Positions 43,422-52,633 of a DNA stretch of 64,000 nt are shown here, in pieces. Numbering within the stretch: the first letter of the stretch is position 1; every line of letters starts with the position of its first letter. The stretch is from the NCBI GenBank assembly GCA_000497835.1, contig KI547169.1:124138-188137 (forward strand). The letters run 5' to 3'. Below the pieces are notes generated by a model. The model ran no database searches. It saw only the letters and a program-made list of their open reading frames with translations, and was not told the origin of the DNA. This stretch comes from a gamma proteobacterium L18. Lineage in GTDB: Bacteria > Pseudomonadota > Gammaproteobacteria > Pseudomonadales > Pseudomonadaceae. The position numbers were made by a program, and so were the translations under genes.

Positions 43422-44908
43422 GGGGACAGCTCCTCGAACACCTGACGGATGGCTGGAATCAGATCGGTGGCCGCCAGCCCGCGGCCCTTGCTACCTTGTT
43501 GCTCACCGGCGCGCGCATGCAGCCACACGCCCAGACAGGCGGCATCATACGGGGCCATGCCCTGGGCCAGAAGTGCCCCCAGCAATCCGGCCAGCACGTC
43601 CCCCAGCCCCGCCGTGGCCATGGCCGGGTGGCCACGGTCGCACAGGGCAAGGCTGCCGTCGGCGGCGGCGATCAGGCTGCCGTTGCCCTTGAGCACGCAC
43701 ACGGTTGAATATTTTTTCGCCAGGGCCAGCGCTGCGTGGGCGCGGTCAGCCTGGATTTGCCCCGTGGATACGCCCAACAGACGCGCAGCCTCGCCGGGGT
43801 GCGGAGTGATGATCGATCCCGCAGGCAGCGTGGCACGCCCCTCAGCCAGTTGATTCAATGCATCGGCATCCCAGACCTGGGCTTTAGCGGCCGTGGCGGC
43901 CACCGACAGCAGACTGCGCCCCCAGCCGCCCTGCCCCAGGCCTGGGCCGACCACCACGACATCGGCCTTGTCCAGCACGTCGAGCAACTGGTTGGAGGAA
44001 TGCACCCCCAGGGTCATGACCTCGGGCAGCCGGGTCAGGGCTGGCGCCACATGCTCCGGCCGGGTGGCCAGGGTGACCATGCCGGCGCCGCTGCGTAACG
44101 CCGACTCGGCGCTCATCAACGTGGCGCCGCCGGTGCCGTGATCGCCACCGATGACCAGCACGCGGCCATATTGGCCTTTGTACGCGGTCATCGGGCGTGG
44201 CGCAGGCCTGGGCAGCGAGGCCGCGTGCAGGCGCCGGGCCATGGCCGGCTGCGCGGCGACGATGGCCGGGCTGGCCAGCAGGTCGTCGAATACCAGGTGG
44301 CCGACATGATCGGCGGCCTGGCCGCTGAACAGGCCGAACTTGAGACCGATGAAGGTAACCGTCAGTTCGGCATGAACAGCGCTGCCCAGCACCCGACCGG
44401 TATCCGCGCAGAGCCCCGAGGGTATATCCACCGCCAGCACCGGCAGGCCGCTGGCGTTGATCGCTGCGATAGCCTGATCGTAGGGAGCACGCACGGTGCC
44501 ACTGAGCCCGGTGCCCAGCAGGGCATCCACCACCACGCCTTGCAGGGCGGCGTCCGCAGCCCACGGCTGGATATCCACCTGGCTGGCACGGGCTTCAGCC
44601 CAGGCGGCAGCGGCATCGCCGCTCAAGCGGGCAGGATCACCGACGGCCAGCACGCTGACGGCCCAGCCGGCGCGCTGCGCCAGCGCGGCAATCAGGTAGC
44701 CATCGCCGGCGTTGTTGCCATGGCCGGCCAGCACGGTCATCTGGTCGGCGTCCGGCCACTGGCGGCGCAGGGCGCGCCAGGCAGCCCGGGCGGCGCGCTG
44801 CATCAGCTCGAAACCGTCGGTACCGGCGGCAATCAGGGCAGCATCCAGCGCCCGCACCTGCGCTGCGGCGTAGAGCAGATCGGGTAAGTCGTCGTCTGGC
44901 AGTGGCAT
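43409..44908 (-). CDS. nnrD: bifunctional NAD(P)H-hydrate repair enzyme Nnr
   Basis: 499 aa. N-terminal YjeF_N epimerase domain (FELMQRAARAAWRALRRQWP, VLAGHGNNAGDGYLIAALAQ, DALLGTGLSG) and C-terminal ADP-dependent dehydratase domain (GRVLVIGGDHGTGGATLMSA, ITPHPGEAARLLG, GTGDVLAG-type AGLGDVLAGLLGALLAQG). It repairs hydrated NAD(P)H. ATG at 44908; the open frame continues upstream to 45310 antisense to queG and is rejected. Divergent from queG across 66 bp. Confidence 0.95.
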   Translation of the reverse strand: MPLPDDDLPDLLYAAAQVRALDAALIAAGTDGFELMQRAARAAWRALRRQWPDADQMTVLAGHGNNAGDGYLIAALAQRAGWAVSVLAVGDPARLSGDAAAAWAEARASQVDIQPWAADAALQGVVVDALLGTGLSGTVRAPYDQAIAAINASGLPVLAVDIPSGLCADTGRVLGSAVHAELTVTFIGLKFGLFSGQAADHVGHLVFDDLLASPAIVAAQPAMARRLHAASLPRPAPRPMTAYKGQYGRVLVIGGDHGTGGATLMSAESALRSGAGMVTLATRPEHVAPALTRLPEVMTLGVHSSNQLLDVLDKADVVVVGPGLGQGGWGRSLLSVAATAAKAQVWDADALNQLAEGRATLPAGSIITPHPGEAARLLGVSTGQIQADRAHAALALAKKYSTVCVLKGNGSLIAAADGSLALCDRGHPAMATAGLGDVLAGLLGALLAQGMAPYDAACLGVWLHARAGEQQGSKGRGLAATDLIPAIRQVFEELSPCLK

Positions 44909-44974
44909 GATTAAACGTTCGCTCGCAATGTCTGGCAGAATTATACCCACCTCAGCTCCGGTTTCCCTCTTCGC

Positions 44975-46048
44975 ATGTCCGCCGTTATCGCCGATCTCCC
45001 CGCCCTGGCCCAATCCATCAAAGACTGGGGCCGCGAACTGGGCTTCCAGCAAGTCGGCATCGCCGGCCTGGACCTTGGCGAGCACGAACAACACCTGGAA
45101 CGCTGGCTGGCCGCCGGCTACCACGGCGAGATGGAATACATGGGCGCCCACGGCAGCAAGCGCTCGCACCCCGACCAATTGGTGCCCGGCACCCTGCGGG
45201 TGGTGTCGCTGCGCATGGACTATCTGCCAGGCGACACGCAGATGGCGCAATTGCTGGCCCAGCCGGAAAAAGCCTACATCTCCCGCTATGCGCTGGGCCG
45301 CGACTATCACAAGCTGATCCGCAAGCGCGTGCAGCAGTTAGCCGACCGCATTCAGCAGGAAATCGGCCCGTTTGGTTTCCGCGCCTTTGTCGACAGCGCC
45401 CCGGTACTGGAAAAGGCCATCGCCGAACAGGCTGGGCTGGGCTGGATCGGCAAGAACACCCTGGTGCTGAACCGCAAGGCCGGCAGCTATTTCTTCCTCA
45501 GCGAGCTGTTCGTCGACCTGCCGCTACCGGTGGACGAACCTCACGCCACCGAACACTGCGGCCGTTGCAGCGCCTGCCTGGACATTTGCCCCACCAATGC
45601 CTTCGTCGGCCCTTACGTGCTGGACGCCCGCCGCTGCATCTCGTACCTGACCATCGAATTGAAGACCGCCATTCCCGAGGAGTTGCGACCGCTGATCGGC
45701 AACCGGGTGTTCGGCTGCGATGATTGTCAGATCGTCTGCCCATGGAACCGCTTCGCCCGGCCCAGCGGGGAAGGCGATTTCAAGCCGCGGCACAACTTGG
45801 ACAATGCCGGTTTGGCCGAGCTGTTTTTGTGGGATGAGGACAAATTCCTCAGTAGCACCGAGGGCTCGCCCCTGCGTCGTGCCGGGTATGAGCGCTGGCT
45901 GCGTAACCTGGCGGTCGGACTGGGCAACGCCCCTTCCAGCATCCCGGTGATCGAAGCGCTCAAGGCTCGCCGGGATGACCCTTCGGCGATGGTTCGCGAG
46001 CACGTCGAGTGGGCACTGAAGGAGCATGACCAGCGGGCCGGTGGATAA
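44975..46048 (+). CDS. queG: epoxyqueuosine reductase QueG
   Basis: 357 aa. It is a cobalamin-dependent [4Fe-4S] enzyme that makes queuosine in tRNA. N-terminal DUF1730 domain (GFQQVGIAGLDLGEHEQHLE), then ferredoxin-like motifs CGRCSACLDICPTNAF and CDDCQIVCPWNRF for two clusters, and a HEAT-like C-terminal segment. ATG at 44975. Convergent with the Fe-S reductase gene, two bases apart. Confidence 0.97.
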   Translation: MSAVIADLPALAQSIKDWGRELGFQQVGIAGLDLGEHEQHLERWLAAGYHGEMEYMGAHGSKRSHPDQLVPGTLRVVSLRMDYLPGDTQMAQLLAQPEKAYISRYALGRDYHKLIRKRVQQLADRIQQEIGPFGFRAFVDSAPVLEKAIAEQAGLGWIGKNTLVLNRKAGSYFFLSELFVDLPLPVDEPHATEHCGRCSACLDICPTNAFVGPYVLDARRCISYLTIELKTAIPEELRPLIGNRVFGCDDCQIVCPWNRFARPSGEGDFKPRHNLDNAGLAELFLWDEDKFLSSTEGSPLRRAGYERWLRNLAVGLGNAPSSIPVIEALKARRDDPSAMVREHVEWALKEHDQRAGG

Positions 46049-46050
46049 CC

Positions 46051-47079
46051 TCACTGCAATAGTATGGCCACCCGGTCGTCATCTGCGTAAGTGCAGCACG
46101 CCAGAGCGAACCCTTCCGCGCGCTCGGCTGAACTCAAGGTGAAGTCTGCCTCCCGCCGGCATTTGCCCTCGACCACCTTGACCCGACAACTTCCACAGAT
46201 CCCCGACCGGCATTGGCTGCGCATTGGCACGCCATGGCGCTCAAGCTCATCCAGCAGCGTGCTTCCTCGATCCACGGGCAGCTCGATGCCCTGGTCACCA
46301 ATACAAAGCAACGCCCGCCCTTCGCCTGCTTCGACCACGCTGCGGGTCGGCGCGCTGAAAGCCTCCACCAGGATTTCAGGCTCGCGATATACCTGCGCCG
46401 CCAGGGCCTGCTGCCCCAGGGCGAACTCGTGCCCGCCGCATATCACCACCGCGCCAGGCATGCCCAGCGCCCGTAAATCCTGCGCACACGGCCGCCCGGC
46501 ATAGAAATGCCCGTTGAATCTGTCGATGGGCTCGCGAGTAATGTGAAATCGCACGTTGAACCAATCGTTGGCCAGGTCGAGGCGCAGCAACTCCGCCAGG
46601 AAGGGAATCGAAGCAAGGGTGGGATTGCACAGCAGCAGCGACACTCGGGGCGTTGGCCGCCCCTGCTCGCGTAAACCGGCCATGCTGCGGATCAGGGCAA
46701 TTGGCAAGGTGGCGCCAATGCCATTGGCCAACATCACCACCTGCCCATGATGCAGCAGGCGGCTGGCGGTGATATCCCCGTCGATTGCCCCGCCGGACAA
46801 TGTAGAGCCCGGCTGCACCTGTTGAAACAACCGATCCGAAACACCATTGTGGCCGCCGCGCTTGATCACGACTTCAATGGTGTCAAGCGTGGGGCGGGCC
46901 ACGATGGAATAGCATCGGCTACGTACCTGGCCACCGGGATCGGGACAGTCGAGCGAAAGATAGCGCCCCGGCTCCAACCGATCACTGCCCAAGGGGTCGA
47001 GCAGTCGAAGGGTGAATGCGCGAATGCCTGCGGCCTCATCCCGAACCTGCTCGCATCGAAGCATCATGCCTTCAGCCAC
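46051..47079 (-). CDS. FAD/[2Fe-2S] ferredoxin-type reductase, partner of the AurF-like oxygenase
   Basis: 342 aa from a GTG at 47079. The order is FAD domain (RSRCYSIVAR, the RxYS flavin motif), NAD(P)H domain (LANGIGATLPIALIRSM; VVICGGHEF) and C-terminal plant-type [2Fe-2S] ferredoxin (CRSGICGSC, last Cys in ALACC), as in class IB oxygenase reductases such as VanB/HcaD-like proteins. GGAGG lies 5 nt before the GTG, and GTGGCTGA overlaps the stop of the diiron gene by 8 nt, so the two are coupled. It most likely supplies electrons to that oxygenase. The longer frame to 47220 is antisense noise. Confidence 0.8.
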   Translation of the reverse strand: MAEGMMLRCEQVRDEAAGIRAFTLRLLDPLGSDRLEPGRYLSLDCPDPGGQVRSRCYSIVARPTLDTIEVVIKRGGHNGVSDRLFQQVQPGSTLSGGAIDGDITASRLLHHGQVVMLANGIGATLPIALIRSMAGLREQGRPTPRVSLLLCNPTLASIPFLAELLRLDLANDWFNVRFHITREPIDRFNGHFYAGRPCAQDLRALGMPGAVVICGGHEFALGQQALAAQVYREPEILVEAFSAPTRSVVEAGEGRALLCIGDQGIELPVDRGSTLLDELERHGVPMRSQCRSGICGSCRVKVVEGKCRREADFTLSSAERAEGFALACCTYADDDRVAILLQ

Positions 47080-48025
47080 GGCCACCTCCGCAAGCCAGTA
47101 CAGGGCCCGCCCCCACAGACTCAAGACCAACGCGCGCAAGCAGGCTATTGACGGAACCGGTGTACACGTTGATTTCGCCCATGTCGCCGACATCGGCAAC
47201 GATGTCCTCGCCACCTTCAAGCCCCGCTAGGGAAAAGGCTTTCCTCCAGGCGCCCATCTCATTGTTCGCAAACATGCTGACCGTCTTCTTGATGACCTCA
47301 TGCAGGTACACTTTCTCCGACGTGCTGAGTTGGCTCACGATGTCGATGGCCACAAAACTGAAGACGCTGGAATGACTCCATTCATCCATGGCGTGAGTGC
47401 GGGTGACCTCGTGGCACACCGTCTGAATGCTGCTGTCCTCCGCCATCGTCTTCAGATAATCGGTGATCAGGGTTTCACTCGCACAGGCGATGCCAAACCG
47501 AGTCAAGCGACGTTGCCACTCGGCCGTGCAACTTGATAACAAAGCATTGCGCCAGCCGATCAGATTAAAGTCGCAGTAATCCAAATAGGGAAGTTGACGA
47601 TGATGATAGATATAGTTACTTGCACTGATAGACATCTTGGTGTGCAGCGCCTCATCCAGCAGGGCTTCAGCCATGACTGACTGCAATATTTCACGATTCT
47701 GCGAATTGACCGGCGGAGACTTTATAATATCTTCGCACGCTGGAGTGACAACATTACATTCGATGTAGATAGTTTTCAGATTGTAAATAACCCACGCATA
47801 GGAGAGGCACTTTTCTTTTACCTCCGCGGGGGCGTCACGCCAGGCGTCATGCCCCCTGAAAGGGAGCAGCGACTCGCTGAAATCGGCCTTGGCCGGGTTG
47901 AAAGCCAGCTCTGAATAGGGCGTTTGTTCATTGTTCACGGCCGCACGAGAAACCCACAGGGCCGACAACTTCGATAACATTTCACCGACCGGATCTTTTT
48001 CATTCAACGACGCAAAATCCTTCAT
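47072..48025 (-). CDS. AurF/CmlI-type diiron N-oxygenase
   Basis: 317 aa, ATG at 48025 with AAGGAAG six nucleotides upstream. All seven iron ligands known for AurF have counterparts at matching spacing: Glu89; Glu125-x2-His128 (DEALH); Glu184; His211-x3-Glu215-x2-His218 (HAMDEWSH). AurF-family enzymes oxidise aryl-amines or other amines to nitro/hydroxylamine groups, usually within secondary-metabolite clusters (family knowledge); the substrate here is unknown. G+C is clearly lower than in queG or orn, and the upstream gap is AT-rich, suggesting transfer. Coupled to its reductase. Confidence 0.8.
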   Translation of the reverse strand: MKDFASLNEKDPVGEMLSKLSALWVSRAAVNNEQTPYSELAFNPAKADFSESLLPFRGHDAWRDAPAEVKEKCLSYAWVIYNLKTIYIECNVVTPACEDIIKSPPVNSQNREILQSVMAEALLDEALHTKMSISASNYIYHHRQLPYLDYCDFNLIGWRNALLSSCTAEWQRRLTRFGIACASETLITDYLKTMAEDSSIQTVCHEVTRTHAMDEWSHSSVFSFVAIDIVSQLSTSEKVYLHEVIKKTVSMFANNEMGAWRKAFSLAGLEGGEDIVADVGDMGEINVYTGSVNSLLARVGLESVGAGPVLACGGGRG

Positions 48026-48214
48026 CGCAATCTTCCTTGAAATATTATTTATTGTATTTATATGGCCAGCACCAGGCGCACCATACCGATTTAGCTTAAG
48101 CACCACCGAAAAAGTCGCAAGGGCAAAAACGAAACTTCAGAAAAGTCCTACAGCATGAACATTCGATTTATTGCGCGCATAGACAATACACAAGCACATC
48201 TATATCCGGATAAT

Positions 48215-48907
48215 TCAGACCAGATCGAGCCAGTGACTCAATACTGCCTGAGCGGCCGGCACCATGGCGTTCATGGCACTAGCCTGCTTGCGTAAGTCAG
48301 TCGGCAGGATGCCTGCCATCCCAAGCTCCGCAGCATGCCCCACCAGCCACGGTTCGAGACGCTGCGGATCCACCTCAAGGTGAAACTGCAATGCCAGCAC
48401 TGAACCGCCCACGCTGAACGCCTGGTTCGGGCAAATGGCGGTGCCCGCCAACCGGGTAGCCTGCGGCGGTATCTGGAACTGGTCCCCATGCCAATGCAGC
48501 ACAGGAATATCAGCGGCCAGGGGTGCAAGACAGGAATCAAGCCCGTCCTGGGTCAGCGTGAGGCGCCCAAAGCCGATCTCCTTCACGCCCATGGGCGCCA
48601 CCTCGCTACCCAGTGCCCGCGCGATCAACTGCGCCCCCAGGCAGATGCCCAGCAGCTTGCCTCCACTGGCCAATCGCTGTCGTACCAATGCCAGTTCGTG
48701 GGCAAGAAAGGGGTACTGCAGCTCATCGAATGCACCGATTGGCCCACCCAGGAATACCACCAGGTCAGGCGTAGTGACATCCGCTTGAGCCAGGTCATCG
48801 ACCGCAGCGTCCAGCGTGGCAAGGTTGTAGCCGCGCACCTGGAGGAGGTCCGCGAACGTACCGAGGTCTTCAAATGCCAGATGGCGAATCACCAATGCTT
48901 GTTTCAT
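48215..48907 (-). CDS. class I glutamine amidotransferase (GMP-synthase-like)
   Basis: 230 aa from ATG 48907 (an ATG two codons earlier is also possible; neither has a strong ribosome site). The full triad is present: Cys89 in GICLGAQLIA, His176 and Glu178 in LQFHLEVD, with the oxyanion stretch FLGGPIG at 52-58. Such stand-alone GATase1 proteins hydrolyse glutamine or gamma-glutamyl compounds; the substrate is not evident. It is 189 bp upstream of the diiron oxygenase on the same strand, the gap being AT-rich. Its own G+C is normal, so it may not belong to the same insertion. The region 48908-49183 shows no gene. Confidence 0.8.
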   Translation of the reverse strand: MKQALVIRHLAFEDLGTFADLLQVRGYNLATLDAAVDDLAQADVTTPDLVVFLGGPIGAFDELQYPFLAHELALVRQRLASGGKLLGICLGAQLIARALGSEVAPMGVKEIGFGRLTLTQDGLDSCLAPLAADIPVLHWHGDQFQIPPQATRLAGTAICPNQAFSVGGSVLALQFHLEVDPQRLEPWLVGHAAELGMAGILPTDLRKQASAMNAMVPAAQAVLSHWLDLV

Positions 48908-49183
48908 TTCCATACCAATACACAGAGTTAGTGGATAAGCACACACTCTTATCAGCCAGCAAAAATGCTGTCGAGATTGCAGATTGGATGGACTAGCAGT
49001 GCGCGATGATGGCCACTTGGGCAGATGAACGCTGCCCCTTGACCAAAATTCGAGGTATATCCCCGCGTACAGGGGACGGCGGCCGCCACAGCGTTTGGCG
49101 ACGCCCCTACTGATTTGGGCAAGAGGCGCCGACGCAAGCGCATATCCAGAAACACAATAAGGCGTTAGCCGGCGCGGCGATCA

Positions 49184-49726
49184 TCAGAATTTGATGAAGT
49201 GCTTGCGATAATGCTGCAGCTCGCCAATCGATTCGCGAATGTCGTCCAGCGCCAGGTGAGTGCTGCCCTTCTTGAAGCTGTCCTTGACCTCTGGGGCCCA
49301 GCGCGCGGCCAGTTCCTTGAGGGTGGAGACGTCCAGGTTGCGGTAATGGAAGTAGTTTTCCAGGCCGCGCATATGGCGGTACAGGAAGCGGCGATCCTGG
49401 CAGATGCTGTTGCCACAGATCGGCGATTTGCCTTTGGGCACCCATTGCTCCAGGAATGCGATGGTCTGGGCTTCGGCCTCGGCCATGCTGATCTTGCTCT
49501 CACGCACGCGCTGGGTCAGGCCCGAGTTGCCGTGGGTGCGAGTGTTCCACTCATCCATGCGCGCCAGCACTTCCTCGCTGTGGTGGATGGCGATTACCGG
49601 GCCTTCGGCCAGGGTGTTGAGGTCGCTGTCGGTGACGATGGTGGCCATTTCGATGATCACATCGCTGTCCGGGTCCAGCCCGGTCATTTCCAGGTCGATC
49701 CAGATCAGGTTGTTCGCGTTTTGCAT
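49184..49726 (-). CDS. orn: oligoribonuclease
   Basis: 180 aa DEDDh exonuclease: Asp11 and Glu13 in [24 protein letters not shown], and the C-terminal [14 protein letters not shown]. It clears 2- to 5-nt RNA, including pGpG from c-di-GMP breakdown, and is essential in many gammaproteobacteria. Divergent from rsgA across 91 bp. Confidence 0.98.
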   Translation of the reverse strand: MQNANNLIWIDLEMTGLDPDSDVIIEMATIVTDSDLNTLAEGPVIAIHHSEEVLARMDEWNTRTHGNSGLTQRVRESKISMAEAEAQTIAFLEQWVPKGKSPICGNSICQDRRFLYRHMRGLENYFHYRNLDVSTLKELAARWAPEVKDSFKKGSTHLALDDIRESIGELQHYRKHFIKF

Positions 49727-49817
49727 GTGGGGGGCTCCTCGGCTTGACTGCGCAGTTTAGCTCAGCCGGGCATGCTAAACTCGTCGCCGTTTTAATTACC
49801 CCCTGCACGGAACACTC

Positions 49818-50849
49818 ATGGCCAAACGCCAGCTCAACCGTCGCCAGAATTGGCGCATCGAAAAAATCCAGGGCGAGCGCGCCGCTCGTGCCGCCAAACG
49901 CGAGTCCCACACGCTGGAGACACTGGAAGGCGGTGACCTGGGCCCTGAGCAGACGGGCCTGGTGATTGCCCACTTCGGTGTACAGGTCGAGGTCGAGGCC
50001 CAGGAAGGCGAGCTGGCGGGCCAGGTATTCCGTTGCCACCTGCGGGCCAACCTGCCTGCGTTGGTGACCGGCGATACGGTGGTGTGGCGCGCGGGCAACC
50101 AGGGCATCGGCGTGATCGTCGCGCAACTGCCACGCAGCACCGAGCTGTGCCGGCCCGACAGCCGTGGCCAGCTCAAGCCGGTGGCGGCCAACGTCGACCT
50201 GATCGTCATTGTCTTCGCGCCCATGCCCGAGCCCCATGCCAACCTGATCGACCGCTACCTGGTGGCGGCTGAACACGCAGGCATCCGCCCGTTGCTGCTG
50301 CTCAACAAGGCCGACCTGATCGACGACGACAACGCCCCGGCGCTGAACGCGTTGCTGGCGGTGTACCGTCAGTTGGGTTATCCGTTGCTGGAAGTGTCTG
50401 CGCACCATGGCGATGGCATGCAGCAGTTGCAGGCGCAGTTGGACGGGCACATCAGCGTGTTCGTGGGCCAGTCGGGCGTGGGCAAGTCGTCGCTGGTGAA
50501 CAGCCTGCTGCCGGAAGTGCAGACCCGTGTGGGGCCACTGTCGGAGCTGTCCGGCCAGGGCACGCATACCACCACCACCGCGCGACTGTTCCACTTCCCT
50601 GGCGGCGGCGAACTGATCGACTCACCCGGTATTCGCGAGTTCGGCCTGGGCCACGTCAGCCGGGCGGACGTCGAGGCGGGCTTCATCGAGTTTGACGAAC
50701 TGATCGGCCACTGCCGCTTCCGCGACTGCAAGCATGACCGCGAGCCGGGTTGTGCGCTGCTCAAGGCCTTGGAAGAAGGCCGCGTGCAGCAACAGCGAAT
50801 GAACAGCTACCGGTCAATCATTGCCAGCTTGCCGGAAGATACCTACTAG
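49818..50849 (+). CDS. rsgA: ribosome small-subunit-dependent GTPase RsgA
   Basis: 343 aa circularly permuted GTPase. N-terminal OB fold after a basic leader ([20 protein letters not shown]), then G4 NKADLID, G1 [13 protein letters not shown]3 [11 protein letters not shown], and the C-terminal zinc-binding region [14 protein letters not shown]. It checks late 30S assembly. ATG at 49818. Confidence 0.97.
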   Translation: MAKRQLNRRQNWRIEKIQGERAARAAKRESHTLETLEGGDLGPEQTGLVIAHFGVQVEVEAQEGELAGQVFRCHLRANLPALVTGDTVVWRAGNQGIGVIVAQLPRSTELCRPDSRGQLKPVAANVDLIVIVFAPMPEPHANLIDRYLVAAEHAGIRPLLLLNKADLIDDDNAPALNALLAVYRQLGYPLLEVSAHHGDGMQQLQAQLDGHISVFVGQSGVGKSSLVNSLLPEVQTRVGPLSELSGQGTHTTTTARLFHFPGGGELIDSPGIREFGLGHVSRADVEAGFIEFDELIGHCRFRDCKHDREPGCALLKALEEGRVQQQRMNSYRSIIASLPEDTY

Positions 50850-50873
50850 GCCTGCCCCCTACCGCGTCGCCTG

Positions 50874-50933
50874 CATCGCGACTAAAGTCGGCTCCTACGC
50901 CATTCGTGGTAGGAGCCGACCTTGGTCGCGATG
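50874..50933. repeat. hairpin repeat, CATCGCGACnAAGGTCGGCTCCTAC family (copy 1)
   Basis: Arms CATCGCGACTAAAGTCGGCT.. and ..AGCCGACCTTGGTCGCGATG with an 11-nt centre. It follows rsgA as a likely terminator; a second copy is at 58897-58960. The rest of 50934-51134 shows no gene. Confidence 0.8.
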
Positions 50934-51134
50934 TGAGCGACTCGGTTTGCCATGCTGCCCTCATCATCGCGCGCAAGCGCGGCTCCTACAGGGCGGGATT
51001 TTGCGGGGCCATTTTGTAGGAAATTTTACCTTTCAATGTAGGAACGGTCTCTTTCGCGCGTCGTCCCTTGCCTCATAAAACACTTCTGAACGATCTTCAT
51101 CCCTGTCACCGGAAACCGACTGAAAGGGATAGCC

Positions 51135-51533
51135 ATGTCGACCTACCACCTGTTCATCAGCCAGTCCTGGCGCTATTCAGATGCCTATGACCGCTTGCTC
51201 AACCTGTTGGAGCTGGACGCCAGTTTCAGCTTTCAGAGCCACGCGCTGCCCGCTCCTCATCCTGTGGTCGAACGCTCCGACCAGGAACTTGAGCAGGCAA
51301 TTGTCGAGCAACTGCAGGTCTGCTCGGTGTTGGTGATCATGGCAGGCGTGTACCCCACCTACGGCAAGTGGATCGACAAGGAAATCGATGCCGCCAAGCG
51401 CCTGGGCAAAGTCATCATCGCCATCAAACCCTTCGGCCCCGAGCGCATTTCGCCCAGGGTGCGTGCCGCCGCCAGTGCCGAGTGTGGCTGGAGCACCCGC
51501 CATATCATCGGCGCCATCACCCTGCACGCCTGA
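51135..51533 (+). CDS. stand-alone TIR-like (MTH538/DUF1863, ThsB-like) domain protein
   Basis: 132 aa, a single TIR-like domain: strand A YHLFISQSWRYSDAYDRLL (4-22), a central VLVIMAGVYPTY strand, and the helix KWIDKEIDAAKRLGKVIIAI in which W79-x3-E83 matches the W..E catalytic arrangement of NAD-processing TIR enzymes. Similar domains make the signal nucleotide in Thoeris (ThsB), but no ThsA-like or other effector gene is adjacent. ATG at 51135 with AAAGGGATAGCC. It is inserted between rsgA and motB, which I recall as neighbours in other Pseudomonas. Confidence 0.72.
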   Translation: MSTYHLFISQSWRYSDAYDRLLNLLELDASFSFQSHALPAPHPVVERSDQELEQAIVEQLQVCSVLVIMAGVYPTYGKWIDKEIDAAKRLGKVIIAIKPFGPERISPRVRAAASAECGWSTRHIIGAITLHA

Positions 51534-51536
51534 AAG

Positions 51537-51575
51537 CACAACGCCCGCCGCGACGGGGTCGGGGCGGGCGTTGTG
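51537..51575. terminator. bidirectional terminator between TIR-like gene and motB
   Basis: Perfect 13-bp arms CACAACGCCCGCC / GGCGGGCGTTGTG around a GC-rich loop, 3 bp after the TIR stop and 13 bp after the motB stop at 51589. Confidence 0.75.
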
Positions 51576-51588
51576 AAGGGCGATGGGC

Positions 51589-52630
51589 TTACTGCTTGCC
51601 CTGTTCGTCCATTTTCAGCGTGCCATCTTCGAAGATGTTCAGCTTCTGCCGCAGTTCGTGCGGTTGCATCGGTTCGATGGGCGCTGCCGTCGATGCACTC
51701 GGCTTGCCGGCCGGAGCCGGTGCGGCGGCACCGGGCTTGGCTGGCGCGCCGGGGCCGCCGGGGTGGCGCATCCGGCGTGGTCTCGCCTTCGATGTCGCGC
51801 TGGGCCTTCTTGGTCAGCACCACGATGTCGATGCGGCGGTTGACCGGGTTCAGCGGGTTCTTGCGATCAAACAACGACGACGAGGCGTAACCCACCACGC
51901 GAGCGACCTGATTATCAGGATACCCCCCACCTTCCAGCGCCCGGCGAGCGGCGTTGGCACGGTTGGCCGACAGCTCCCAGTTGCCGAAATCACCTTGGCC
52001 CGCGTACGGCTGGGCGTCGGTATGGCCACTGACGCTGATCTTGTTCGGCACCGCCTTGATGGTGTCGGCCATGGCCAGCAGGATATCCTCGAAATACGGC
52101 TTCAGGCGCGCGCTGCCGGTGTCGAACATCGGGCGGTTCTCGGCGTCCATGATCTGGATGCGCAAGCCTTCCTGAGTGATCTCGAACAGGATCTGGTCCT
52201 TGAACTTCTGCAGTTGCGGGTTCTGGTCGACCTTGTTCTGCAACTCCTGCAACAGCAGGTTCAAGCGTTCCTGGTCGATTTTCTCGGCAGCCGCCTCAGC
52301 ATCTTTCTCGCTCAGGTTCTGCGGGGTCTGCGGCTGGGTGGTCGAGCTCTCGATCTGCGGATTCAGGGTCTTGTCCGGCGCCAACTGCGGCGTGCCGCCC
52401 ATGTCGATGATGTAGGGCGAGCCACTTTCGGTGAAGCCCACCGGGTCCTGGAAGTAGCCGGAAATGGCCAGCTTCTGCTCCGGCGTGGCCGAGGACAGCA
52501 ACCACAGCACCAGGAAGAACGCCATCATCGCCGTCGCGAAGTCGGCGAAGGCAATCTTCCAGGCACCGCCATGGTGGCCGCCGGCGAAGCGCTTGACGCG
52601 CTTGATGATTATCGGCTGGTTATTTTCCAT
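51589..52630 (-). CDS. motB: flagellar stator protein MotB, frameshifted near the C-terminus
   Basis: MotB anchors the stator to peptidoglycan. Seen: cytosolic basic start (MENNQPIIIKRVKR), transmembrane helix with the proton-carrying Asp in FADFATAMMAFFLVLWLL, and the OmpA-like domain (ISVSGHTDAQPY, NWELSANRANAARRAL, NRRIDIVVL). After IEGETTPDAPP the frame shifts at a C4 run (plus-strand 51760-51763): the original frame runs on, Arg-rich, to 51359 across the TIR gene, while the +1 frame gives a plausible tail ending LRQKLNIFEDGTLKMDEQGK at 51589, right before the terminator. One extra C, by mutation or sequencing error, explains it. The lost part is beyond the OmpA domain. Confidence 0.85.
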
Positions 52631-52633
52631 GAC

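Noticed and set aside
51359..51588. Arg/Pro-rich continuation of the unshifted motB frame
   Set aside because: It runs antisense through the TIR gene and past a terminator hairpin; treated as a frameshift product, not a separate gene.
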